Positions 44,480-54,863 of a stretch of DNA of 64,000 bases are shown one piece after another. The translations under genes were made by a program, and so were the position numbers. Every line of letters starts with the position of its first letter. Positions within the stretch are counted from its first letter, which is position 1. The DNA is from Bromus sterilis (taxonomy: Eukaryota; Streptophyta; Magnoliopsida; Poales; Poaceae): NCBI GenBank assembly GCA_950022295.1, contig OX465597.1:58949016-59013015 (forward strand), in the 5' to 3' direction. A model generated the notes under the pieces. That model did no database searches and was not told where the DNA came from. It saw nothing but the letters and a program-made list of their open reading frames with translations.

Positions 44480-45312
44480 ATGTTGGGATTTGGTGCCTTG
44501 AGGGAATCAGAGGTCCTAGATTTCCATCAAAGGGATGGAGAAAATATGAATAAGGCATGGGACAGAATTTCTGATGCGCATAGGAGAATTATGCCTTAGA
44601 TACCTATAAAAATTGTGCTTAGAAATTTTTACCATGGTCTTTTTAGATGGTGCAAACACTCTTTTGATATTATACCCGAAGGAGATTCCTTAGATTGTGA
44701 TGAAGCTAGAGCTCTTGAAATTATACATGGTCTATCTAGTTACTTTGTTTATGATCATAGTTTTGATACTGTTATAGATAGACTTGCTACTATTGAAAAG
44801 AGAATGGATGCTCTAGACTTGAGAGAAGTAAAGAAACCCAAACCAAATAAGAAAGATGTTTATGAAATATATGGTGACTGGGAACCCTTTGTTAGAATTA
44901 GCATCTCTAATAAATACTTCTTGCTTTTTGTGACATTGGATCCATGGTTTCTACTATGCCAAAAGTTGTTTATGATTCTTTAAAATTTAACATGGAAAAA
45001 TTGTCATCCTATCACGAACATGCTAATGGAGATATTTATGAGATCCAGGGAAGGATAAAAAATGTACCTGTTACATTCCTTAAAGGGATTGCAATGGTTG
45101 ATTTCTTCGTCATGAAGCCAAACCAAGGAAACATAGTGCTTGGAAGGGATTTCCCCCGGGCCGTAAAGGGCTTCATTGATATAGGTAAGGCACAAATATG
45201 CCTACGTGGGAAGGCAAAAGGTATGTACCCTTTTCCAAAAAGAAACAAGGATGAACTAGTTGAGGAACCATTTGAAGCGATTTACAACTCCGATTATTAT
45301 GATGACTTTTGA
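44480..45312 (+). pseudogene. A2 shortened Gag joined to protease
   Basis: The first part reads a gag fragment from M-L-G-F-G-A-L (44480) through L-D-F-H-Q-R-D-G-E, with a stop at 44597, to F-Y-H-G-L-F-R-W-C-K. After L-I-D-R-L-A-T-I-E-K type residues it passes, by a frameshift near 44915, into an aspartic protease with C-D-I-G-S-M-V-S-T-M-P-K (D-I-G-S at 44932-44943) and N-I-V-L-G-R-D-F. It ends Y-Y-D-D-F before the 3' UTR. Gag is much shorter than in A1, lacking most of the N-terminal half. RT and integrase are missing. This pattern fits a non-autonomous derivative related to, but different in gag from, A1. Confidence 0.82.
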
Positions 45313-48171
45313 TTCCTCCTTTTTTCATCAAGCCTAGCTTAAAGGCATAAAAGAAAGCGCTTTCGGGAGGCAGCCCGCAACGAACTTAGGTTTTACTTTT
45401 TGTTTTTAGTGGTCTTGATGATTGTTACTACTGTAGCAACATCATTGTATCTTTACTTTTCAAGCTTTGTGCCATTTATAGCCTCATATGACAAGGGAAG
45501 TGAAAGTTGTGACATGTTGTCCAGGAAACAGATTCTGTCCTCGTGACGGGAAAAATCATAGAAAAATCCCAGTTCATCTGTTTGAGCTGATTTGTTTACA
45601 CAGCATGCTCTATACAATCACGGAACTTTCGTATGTTCTGAGTTTTTTTATTTGAGTTACAGAAGTGCCCCAAAAAAATTATTTACTACCCGCTGGTCTG
45701 TTTTTCACAGATTCTGTCCTGTTTTGCCTTTTCTTAGTTTTGCAAACCTTAAGCTTGATTTTTCTTTGCAAAAACTTTTTGGCGATCTTGAGAAACAGTA
45801 GCTCTTCAAGAATATCCTTATTTCCAGTAGAGAATTTTTTTTATGGGTACTAACCTCGCTAATCAGATTATGATGAGTTATGTATGAAGGGAGTTTTCAA
45901 GTGTGCGAGGGAAGACGATAAAAGAAGATTCGGGAGGGTCAAACGCTCAAGCTTGGGGATGCCCGCGTGCACCCCCAAGAATTATTCAAGAAGACTCAAG
46001 CATCTAAGCTTGGGGATGCCCCCATGCATCCCTTTCTCCATCAACAATTATCAGTTCGTCTTTCGTTCCACTATAGTTTTATCACTTCATGCGTTATGTG
46101 CTATGCTTGGAGCGTCTTGCTCTTTATTTCCCTTTTTTAGTTTTCTTTAGCTTTTCTTTCTGTTCATAACAAGTTAGAACCTAGCTTTCTTTGTGTGGGA
46201 GAGAAACACGCTCCACTTCACCCTAGAACACAACATAGGATTTTCATGCTTATCTTTGTTGTGTGTGTTCTTTATCTTTTTCGTAGTTGTTGTCATGTTT
46301 AGCTCTTAGTTTTCATGCTTATATTTTTAAGAGCTTTTGTTTAGTTTGTTGCTGGAACTCTCTTGAGTTTTCATATTTATCTTGTTTAGAGAGTTTGCCT
46401 GTTTCACTGAGTTGTGTGTCTTGATTTGAAGTAGGTAATTGAGGTTGCTATTCAATTGTAGTAGTAACTTGCAATAGTTTTGAGGTATTGCTATGAGTAA
46501 TGTTTGAACTTTTGGTGTCAAGAGCTTTAGCCTATTAGTGATAGATGTCGTATTTTGGGCAATCAGTGTTTATTTTCGAAAAACCTACAAAATTAGTTGA
46601 GAACTTTAGCTACTAGATGGATCACTAATCTTTGGAGGGATCGAATATTAGAGTACACTCACGAACCATGAGTCGAGGATGCGCAAGGATAACCAAACCC
46701 CCATACACTCCTCCTCGGGGTACTTGTATCTTTTTGAACCTCCTAATTAGATTGAGAGTTACCGATAATAAGTGCATGAGTTCTTCGGACTAATGTGAGT
46801 ATTCGAAAGTTGACACTTCCACCTAGCCATATTTTTCTAGCCTCTTCGTTACTGTGCATTGCCCTTTCTCACCTCGAGATTTGGCGCATACTTCGCCGGT
46901 GCATCCAAACCCTTGGCACAATACGCTCTGTCATCATAAGCCTCATTATATCCTTCCTCAAAACAGCCACCATACCTACCTATCAAGGCATTTCCATAGC
47001 CTTTCCGAGATACATATCCATGCAACATCCACCTTCTCATGACTTGATCTTCATGTCATACATGCTTTTGCTTGATCGATGAGTCGCATGCTAGTTGGGC
47101 CTTGCCCTAATCATTGCTACATGACGCGCTAGTATCATTGCATATCCTGCTACACTGGCAGAGGCATACATTTGCATACTTCATGATAGTTTCATTTTCT
47201 TTATGCTGAGTAATTTTGTAAAGTGTGAAAGATCTTCTATACTTCTTGTAAAATATAGAGTATTGCCCCTAAAGTGAGGAAAAGATCCCAAAGAGGACAA
47301 AATCAAAAGATCCCAAAGAGGACAAATGAGAGTTAAATAGAAAGAGCCATTGAGGCCACCAAAAAAATACAAAAAAAAGAAGAAGAAAAGAGAAAAAGAA
47401 ATAAAAAGAGAGAAGGGGGCACACTACTATTCCTTTTGAGAGATCCACACTCGTACTCCATCTTATATCTTGTACTCTATAGAGATTATCATTCATGCAT
47501 ATAGCTATTCGAGGACCTTCACACTATAGAACTTGGCTTGTATATTTCAATGATGAGCCTCCTCAAATGAGCTCTAGGTCTTCTTGAGCAAGCAAGTTGG
47601 ATGCACCCCCACTAGTTCCATTGGAGAGCTTATCTTAGCTCATATGTACATCCGTTGCATGGCAGTCCCTAGTCCTCACATCATATCTATCATTTGGCTT
47701 TCTCTCGCCTATGATTGTCCTCATTGATGTGAGACTTTCACACCTTTTTTGTCTTCCCCCTCCATCATTTTTCTCTCTTTGCCATCCTAAGTGTCAGCTT
47801 TCTTGCTTACGCTCATCCATTGCATGAGTGCTCAAAATATCGAAAGGGAGTGGATCATTTTGACTTGTACCTGGCTAGTGGTCTGGGGATGAGTCAAGAT
47901 AAGATTCCAAAGAAGACCAAGTGTGAAACTTTAAGTTCTCAACAATAAAATCTAAGTTTTACTCTCTCGTATATCCCTATCCCCTTTCTTGCACGCAAAC
48001 ACCATTTGGAGACATTCGAGTCACGGACAGCGAGAGCTCTTGCACCTTTATGTTCTTATGTTTCTTGTTTCAGTGCTAATATAGACTCTTGCCTGTTATG
48101 ACTTGAATTGAATTACATGCCTTGATTGCTTTACTTAAAAGTTCTTATATGGTTGGTAGCATGTCACCACA
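45313..48171 (+). other. A2 3' untranslated region
   Basis: The region 45313-47095 aligns in reverse with the A1 3' UTR. It has two AAGCTTGGGGATGCCC blocks (45949-45964, 46006-46021) and a purine-rich stretch (47265-47425). No coding motif is seen. It continues for 61 bases after the CACTA element to the PPT. Confidence 0.75.
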
Positions 48172-48195
48172 CACTACTAGGGAATGCCCTTTTAG

Positions 48196-48416
48196 TGGCG
48201 CACTGTTTTTGAGTTTAGTGGCGCATTAGGGATGCGCACTAACTACAAGCCACTAATAAGGGCTTAGAGGTGGCGCATTCTGGATGCGCCACCCCTAAGG
48301 CCCTTAGGCGTGGCGCATCTCAGAATGCGCCACCTCTAAGCTCTTAGGGGTGGCGCATTCTGGGATGCGCCACGCCTAAGGGCCTTAGGGGTGGCGCATC
48401 CAGAATGCGCCACTAA
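48196..48416. repeat. CACTA left subterminal repeats
   Basis: GTGGCGCAT and ATGCGCCAC alternate as inverted pairs separated by short spacers with (C)CCTAAG. Such repeats bind the CACTA accessory transposase in known elements. Confidence 0.9.
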
Positions 48417-48940
48417 ATCCTGAAAATATGTGCCACTAAATAATTACAGAAAACAAAAAAAAGAATTACATAAAAGAATAAAAGCATTACAGATATTTTT
48501 ATTATATTACAGAAATGCAAGATACAATATAAAATGAGGCCAACAATTATTGATACAAAAGAATTGCAATATAATTTTTATTACAAAGGTTTAGAGGCCA
48601 ACAAGATTCACAAGATTACATGCATCCATCACAAAATTACAATGAGTCCAAAAATTATTGAAAACCGAAAGCTACTTTCGTCATCATATCTTGTTTGCTC
48701 TTCAACCTGCACAAAACAAAGCTTTAGAGGTCACATCCATATGAATCATACCAAAGGAGAACAAAGCAATGTAGCATCTATTCTTATCAACAACTTAAAG
48801 CAAGTCGATGAATGGTGAAAAGCATGCACATATGCATAAAAATGCATATGCCGTGACCTTTATACACAAAGAGCACCAAGAGTATTTGACACTACCATCT
48901 ACTACACAAAGAGTACATCCAAATTACACAAAGAGTACAT

Positions 48941-49357
48941 TCAATTGTTCTGACTCGGCTCGGGGAATGGGCGGCATCCTTCTTTCGTCATGAAAGGCCT
49001 TGTGTCACGCAGGGCCTTTAGGCGGACTTCTATCTCCCCATTGGATGGTGCAATGTTGGAGTGGAAGATCGACCCCCTCATTTGTACTTCATGACGGATG
49101 ATAGTCGCCATCTGCGCTTGGATGTGAAAGAACTCCTCCTTCAGATTTGCATCGGCGATTTCCGCCTTCCTTTCGGCCCACGCTCTGAGATGACTTGGAA
49201 GCGTAAGGTTGCGTTGTTCCTGTACAATCGCCCTCATGTGATGAAGGGCGTAGTACGCATCCCTCACACTGCCAGCCGGCTGCTTGACGCACGGCAACTG
49301 CGTTACGTGGTTGAACACGTTCACGCCAGGCTGATTTTTCCTGAACTTGTGCTTCAT
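48941..49357 (-). pseudogene. Ulp1-like C-terminal protease fragment of the CACTA element
   Basis: The 138-codon frame has H-V-T-Q-L-P-C-V-K-Q-P-A-G-S-V followed by a helical part with N-L-K-E-E-F-F-H-I-Q and I-I-R-H-E-V, which resembles the end of plant Ulp1/SENP-type protein domains carried by some CACTA elements. In the Ulp1 fold a Q-P-x-G-S-x-x-C-G pattern supplies the catalytic Cys. Here R-D follows S-V and no Cys is present, so catalysis would be lost. The N-terminal His and Asp regions are absent. The identification is by pattern and is tentative. Confidence 0.5.
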
Positions 49358-49562
49358 GATCTTGCCTCCGGCTTTTATGTAGCCGACGAGAGCATCATCC
49401 TAAACTCTCATGATATACTTGTAATCTTTCTTCTTCACACTCCCCGAGTCTAAATACACGGCATGCGAGTGTTGCGGTGAAAAGCAGATGAGCACGCAGT
49501 CTTGATCCTCACTGCATAATTAAAACAATCCAAAAGGAATGTTGGAAGAGGACAATGGAAAG

Positions 49563-49802
49563 CTAAGAAAGCATACATGCTACGGAGGCGAGCGAATGAC
49601 TTATCCATCGTGTGTAGCCATCCATCAAACCATTACGCTTCAGGTGTCTTTGCAATATTCCGGAATCAGGCTCGGTCACGCACTGCAGTTTGCATCTCCG
49701 ACACGGACATCTTATATCCGACCTATTATTCCTTAGCATGTCGTTTGTCGCACATTGCATCCACCTAGCCACGGTGATATCGCTCAGCATCTCGCGGACC
49801 AT
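49563..49802 (-). pseudogene. CACTA transposase-associated domain fragment (PF13963-like)
   Basis: The minus-strand frame encodes 79 residues with C-P-C-R-R-C-K, then L-Q-R-H-L-K-R-N-G-L-M-D-G-Y-T-R-W-I-S-H. The C-P-C-x-x-C cluster, the H-L-x-x-x-G-F-M and the Y-x-x-W-x-x-H are the landmarks of the N-terminal domain of En/Spm-type (TNPD) transposases. The catalytic part of the transposase is deleted. The fragment ends near the subterminal region as expected for a 5' exon. Confidence 0.75.
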
Positions 49803-49976
49803 GGTCGATCACCTGCGTGCACGGAGAGAGCAACACAATTATATATCACAGTCGTCGCCGGAAAAATTCGGCATGACCTTCCCTAATAATGCATGGGAGC
49901 ATGCGGAGAGTGCGCTAGAAATTTGCCGAAACGGAAATGAATCGACATTTCGGCAAAACATTGGCCACTCAAGATA

Positions 49977-50080
49977 CACATATACATCAAACCACCATAA
50001 GCTTCACATATACATCAAACCACCATAAGCTTCACATATACATCAAACCCAAGCTTCACATATATAACAAACCCCAAGCT
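49977..50080. repeat. 28-bp tandem repeat in the CACTA element
   Basis: CACATATACATCAAAC recurs at 49977, 50005 and 50033, and in variant form at 50057. The last units are shortened to 24 bases. Confidence 0.85.
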
Positions 50081-50321
50081 AATAAAGGCAAGTATATGGG
50101 TCATAAATGGAACAAAAGAGTTTGGGAGGAGGTCCACTTACTTCAATATGAAACGAAATAGATGTAATGGCAAGTATCGATGGATAAATGAAAGAAATGA
50201 GGTGGGGAGGAGGAGAAAACCGAATAGATCTAGGGTGAGAAGAGTGGATCTAGTTTGAGAATTGTGTGGAGTGAATGAGAGGTGGTAGGTGGGGTGGAGT
50301 AGATAAGGGAAGCTCTAGGCA

Positions 50322-50692
50322 TTTAGTGGCGCATATAAGAAGTAAATGGTGGCGCATCTGTGCAATGCGCCACCCCTAAGCTCTTATGGGTGGCGCATTA
50401 GAGCAATGTGCCACCCCTAAGGACTTTATGGGTGGCGCATCTACAGAATGCGCCACCCCTAAGCTCTTAGGGGTGGCGCATTCTGTAAATGCGCCACCCA
50501 TAAGGTTCTTGGGGGTGGCGCATATTACTAGATGCGCCACGTATAAGGTCATCCAGGCTGGCCCACTCTTAGGGGTGGCGCACTGGAAAAATATGCGCCA
50601 CCCATAAGGTCTTATGGGTGGCGCATTATTTTCCAGTGCGCCACCCATAACAGATGGTGGCGCATGGCTTTCTATATGCGCCACTAATAAGC
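50322..50692. repeat. CACTA right subterminal repeats
   Basis: Inverted pairs of GTGGCGCAT and ATGCGCCAC with CCCCTAAG or CCCATAAG spacers run to within 30 bases of the element end. They mirror the left array. Open frames here (50376-50699 and others) are repeat artefacts. Confidence 0.9.
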
Positions 50693-50770
50693 TTTCCATG
50701 TATAGCTATTTCCCTAGTAGTAACAGAAATTATGCTTTTTATCATTTACCTACTCGAGGACGAGCAGGAA

Positions 50771-50785
50771 TTAAGCTTGGGGATG
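50771..50785 (+). other. A2 polypurine tract
   Basis: TTAAGCTTGGGGATG precedes the 3' LTR start TGATACG at 50787. Confidence 0.8.
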
Positions 50786-50786
50786 T

Positions 50787-52433
50787 TGATACGTCCAAAA
50801 CGTATCTATAATTTCTGCTTGCTCCATGCATCTTTTGTGTGATATTGCTGTGATATTGATGCACTTCCATACACTTTTGATCATATTTGGGCTAACCTAT
50901 TAACTCAGTGCACCCCAGTTCCAGTTCCTGTTTTCTGCTGTTTTTGTATGACAGGTTTTCCCATTACTTAAAGTGCCAGAAAATTTCCGGGAAAAATATA
51001 GAAAAAATCAGCATACAGGAAGCTTCGGGAAGAGCCAAAGTGGGGCCAGAGGGGAGCCAGGGGTGGCCCAGGCGGCCACCTGGCGCGGCCACCCCCTAGG
51101 TCGCGCCTGGGGGGCACCTGGGGCCCCTGGTCCACCTCTGGCTGCCCCCTTCGCCTATATATCCCTCTCGTCCTGAAACCCTCGAGGACATAACCCTTTT
51201 TTGCGATCTCTCCTCTATTCCTCCGCCGCAGCACTTCCAAGATCGGGAGCACCAGGAGCTAGCCCTCTTCCCGGCACCCTGCCGGAGGGAGGAAACACCT
51301 CCGAGAGCTTCTCCACCACCATGGATGCTTCCCGGATGAACCGTGAGTAGTCCACCTTGGACCATGGGTCCATGATCAGTAGCTATGTGATGTTCTCCTC
51401 CCCTCTTTGTTCTTCATGGTTTAGACCTCGTGAGCTGCCCTACATGATCGAGGAACATATGTAATCTTTCTGCTGTTGTTATGCTGAGTTTGCTGGGATC
51501 TGATGGATTATGAGACTATGTTCAGATTGTGTTTGAGTAATATCTTTGATTCTCCTCTTTTATATTTATGTTCTTGAGTAATTCTTGCATGTTCACCGTT
51601 GTTGTTTATTGCTTTGGCCAAGTAGTAGGTATTAACTCCAAGAGGGAGCGTTATGCATGATTGTGGGTTCATGCCCCCTGATGACTAGCTTGAGTGACAG
51701 AAACATGAGTCTAGGGGATGTGCTATTGCCACAAGGGAGAAAACAACGGTGCTTGTACTTGCGGGTGCAAGGATTTTTTACTTTACGCAAAGTTCTTTAA
51801 TGCAGTTGTCTGTTGCTTTGAGTTTACACTTTGGGTGGGATTCGCAACTTAATACCAGCGAGATGTTCTGGATAGATATCTCAAGGTGGATGATTAGTAG
51901 GTAGATGCAGATGGATTTTGGTCTACTTGTCTTGGCGTGCCGCCCAAGCTTTTGAGCCTCTTCCTTTCTTAGTAGCATAGTTAGCATTGGTTTGCGCACA
52001 TAATCCTGTCAATTGCCTAGCTGTAATTTGTTTACCTCACATGGCTATTTTATCGTCTTTTGGGAGAGAGACATCACTAGTGAACATCATGGGACCCCGG
52101 TCGATATTTCCACCACTGTTTACACCGCTATTTATTTTCTGCTTTATTTCCTTTTCTGTTGCTATCGCTATCATTATTATCCCGTGCGTTTGATCCTTTG
52201 TAAACAACAAGGCCGGAGGGATTGACAACCTCCTTGTACTCGTTGGGACCAAAGTTATCTGTTGTGTGTGCAGGTCCACGTCAACCGCCTAATTGCTGGC
52301 GCCGTTGTCACCTTCTTGTCGTTGTCGGAGTCCTACTGGAGACAAACCTTGGTATCTTCACCGAGGGAAATTTCCTGTTGTCTATATCTCAACCTTCCAC
52401 TTTGGGTGACCAACGAGGGGCGAGAAGCCATCA
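50787..52433 (+). repeat. A2 3' LTR (1647 bp)
   Basis: It aligns with the 5' LTR along its length apart from the MITE. It starts TGATACGTCC, ends GCCATCA and has a TATATAT box at 51156-51162. Confidence 0.93.
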
Positions 52434-54709
52434 AATGTGACCGCAAGTGCAGGGTGAACTCCTGTAACTGCTCTGTCTGGGGGATCTGCTGCGGCTCCTT
52501 AAGGGAACTTTCCTCCAGATGTGAAACCGGTGATTCCTGAAGAGCATTTCTTGGAAAGGCGGGATCTCACTGCTGAAGATAAAGCCAAATTCTTTGATCG
52601 CATGGCTGAGCAGGTATGGAATTCCTTGCCCTTTTGAACTTCATTGGAGCGCGACAGCGCTACCGATGGGAGTAGCCCCCAAGGCTGCAAGCAATCATTT
52701 GTGATTGGTTGCGGTCGTAAACTTGTGATTCCCTTCTCCAGTTGGTTTTTGTATAGCATTGGGGGCACGGCAGTGCTCCCGATGGGAGTAGCCCCCGAGG
52801 TTGTGAGCAATCACTTGTGATTGGTTGCAGCCTTAGATTTGATTTTTCTGTTTACTTGGTTATGACTTGTATTCTTTCTCTCCAGCCTTTGTTCCGGATG
52901 TGCGAGCGTGTGCTAACTGACGTTGATCGGTGGAGGCGCGCTCATGACTCCGTGCAGTTGAGCTTAACAACCATGAGGCGTAAGGCTCCTTCTTCCTCCT
53001 CTTGATCTTCTTTGGCTGTTGACTGGCCATTTTAAGTTGTGGAAGGGTGCCGAGAAGCGAGCTGAGACTGCAGAAAAGGAGATCTCTTCACTTCAGGCCT
53101 CTTTGGAGTCCAAGGAATGGGAGCTTCAGGCGCAGCGTGGTGAGCTCGAACGGTTGAAGCAGGTGGAGGAGCGGCTTCAACATATGGAGGAAGTTGAGCG
53201 CGAACGCCTTCTCGACTTGGCGAGTTCTTTGACAGGTGATGAGAGTGTTCTTCTTTCCTTTGGCTATGATTTTTCCTTGGCATTCTGAACATAGAATCTT
53301 CCCGCTTGGCGCAGGCTCCGTGGGTGTTGAGGCGGTGGAGGCAGCTGCAGCGGGGTCGGACACTCTTCGCGGTGCAGTGGATGTTGTGTCGGGAGTTGCT
53401 GGAGCCGTGAGGGATGTTTGTGCTCGGGCTTCAACTCTTCTGAAGCTTCTCCATGAACACATGTTCCTAGATGAGGAGAAAAGGCCAGAGGGTCTTGACT
53501 CGCAGGTTGCTGCGTTTTGTCCGAACGGCGACCAGCTGGAGGGTTTGATTCGTGAGAATGTGGTGAGTGGGCTTTCCACGTCTTTTGATGTTCTTCTGGG
53601 GCATGGTGTACCTATTGAGGATTCCATGGTGGATAGCCTTCCTGATTATACACACGAGCAGAGTGCTCGAGCCACTCGGCTGGCCCGCCAGCTGCAGCTG
53701 GTTGTGGAGGCTGATAACCGTAATTCTTCGACCGGGGAGTAGGGGGAACTGGTTTTTTGAATTTTTTCTTGGAACTTGAGCTGTAATGTGCCTCCTGCGA
53801 GACGGTGGATCTTTTTAATTCATGGAACTGCTTCGTCCTTTTTGTGCTGCTTGTTGTCCCGTTTCCTTTGACTTGTTCTCCTTTGCGGCAGGCCACCCCG
53901 GGCGTTTCTCGGGCTTGGAATTTGCTGAAGGAGGATGCTCGTGAGGGTGCCTACGAGTCTGTTTGCTTGAGGCTAAAAGAGGCCGAGCGTGAGATTGTTC
54001 ATCTGAAAGGTACTATCGCAGTCCAACGCTCGAAACGTGAGCGCTGAAGCTGTTTTGGATAGCCTTGCAGCTTGGGTGATAAAGTTGTCTGATCTTCTGA
54101 AGGGTGAGTTTGTCTTTCTTTGACTGCTCGACTGTGCGAGGTTTTTTCCTTGTGTTTGATGCTGATCTTTTGTTCTTCGTTACAAAGTGCTTTCTGGGCA
54201 GTCTCGCGACGAAGAGGAGGCCGTACAGTCGGAGTTTGTTGCGGCTGGAGGACCCAGTCGTGCAGGCGAACAATCCTTTCTGGATGGATAGGGCGCGTGC
54301 TCGGGTGTTTGCTATTCTTCGGATGCGGGTTGAGAGGGTGCCGCGGGATCTTGAGTACTGTTGTGGGGTGCTTGGCAGGATCTTTGCTGAGTTTTATCCG
54401 TTGGATCATGTTCCGTCATCAATTGAAAGGCTCTATCGGGTGTTCTCTCAACCCGCGGACCTTCTCCGCATAGTAAATCACCAGATTCATGCGGGAGCTC
54501 GCTGTGCTTTTGACTTTGTCCGTAGTCATTGGCCTGGGGTAGATATTATGCTGGCAGATCAAGGTCCTCCTGGAGGTCGTGCTCAACCAATGGATGACCA
54601 TTACGCCGTAGTGGACAAGCCAGCGAGCCAAGTTGTGAAGTGGGTGGTTGAAGATAACGACCGTCGTTTGGGTTCTCTGTGTAAAGTGAAATCACAGCCT
54701 GGAGATTAG
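52434..54709 (+). pseudogene. Antisense gene of L, 3' exons with coiled coil
   Basis: The reading continues from 42481 and crosses several GT...AG pairs (for example 52612-52885 and 53235-53313). One exon (53030-53230) encodes an E/R/L-rich coiled coil with K-E-I-S-S-L-Q-A-S-L-E-S-K-E. The next (53314-53742) is a helical A/V-rich segment that runs to a stop. Later exons encode L-K-E-A-E-R-E-I-V-H-L-K and a C-terminal part (to 54709) with R-V-P-R-D-L-E-Y-C and S-H-W-P-G-V-D. Exon limits are estimates from splice consensus and coding content. Without transcripts some could be wrong. Confidence 0.6.
52651..52845 (+). repeat. 116-bp direct duplication in an intron of the L antisense gene
   Basis: GATGGGAGTAGCCCCC at 52665 and 52781 marks two imperfect copies that also share AGCAATCA(T/C)TTGTGATTGG. 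Confidence 0.75.
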
Positions 54710-54863
54710 GCTTTGCTTGGTGTAGGTTCTTCTTTTGAGTTGTAGGTTGTCCTCTTCTGCTGGACAGTGTGTGCTGCTGTTCCCTTTTGATTTATTTTTA
54801 TTATCTTGTTATGAATGAATCCCGTACGGTACGAGCAGGTCTTGTTGGTTTCCAATTCTTCGG
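54710..54863. other. Spacer between L antisense gene and minisatellite
   Basis: 154 bases, T-rich on the + strand. No coding motif is seen. It may hold the 3' UTR of the antisense gene. Confidence 0.45.

Larger units (their letters stand above)
48172..50722 (-). mobile_element. Non-autonomous CACTA transposon (2551 bp), TSD ACA
   Basis: The left end is CACTACTAGGGAA and the right end TTTCCCTAGTAGTA, whose last base should be G. ACA at 48169-48171 is repeated at 50723-50725. Both ends carry GTGGCGCAT subterminal repeats. Two remnants of coding sequence on the minus strand, a transposase-associated domain and a Ulp1-like fragment, show that this is an internally deleted derivative of a larger element. 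A 3-bp TSD and CACTA ends define the superfamily. Confidence 0.92.
42482..52433 (+). mobile_element. A2: Athila-lineage element with both LTRs, imperfect TSD AAGGT/AATGT
   Basis: It has two LTRs, a tRNA-Asp-type PBS, a shortened gag-protease, a long 3' UTR holding a CACTA element, and a polypurine tract. The flanks are AAGGT (42477-42481) and AATGT (52434-52438), four of five bases equal. Removing A2 rejoins the antisense gene of L in frame. The first ~260 bases of the two LTRs differ at about a dozen places, so it is older than S1. It lacks RT and integrase. Confidence 0.92.

Noticed and set aside
47265..47425. Purine-rich stretch as a polypurine tract
   Set aside because: It is long, low-complexity and not next to an LTR. 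The true PPT of A2 is at 50771-50785.
50376..50699. Frames with repeated A-T-P-K and V-A-H segments
   Set aside because: They are translations of the CACTA subterminal repeat on both strands, not genes.
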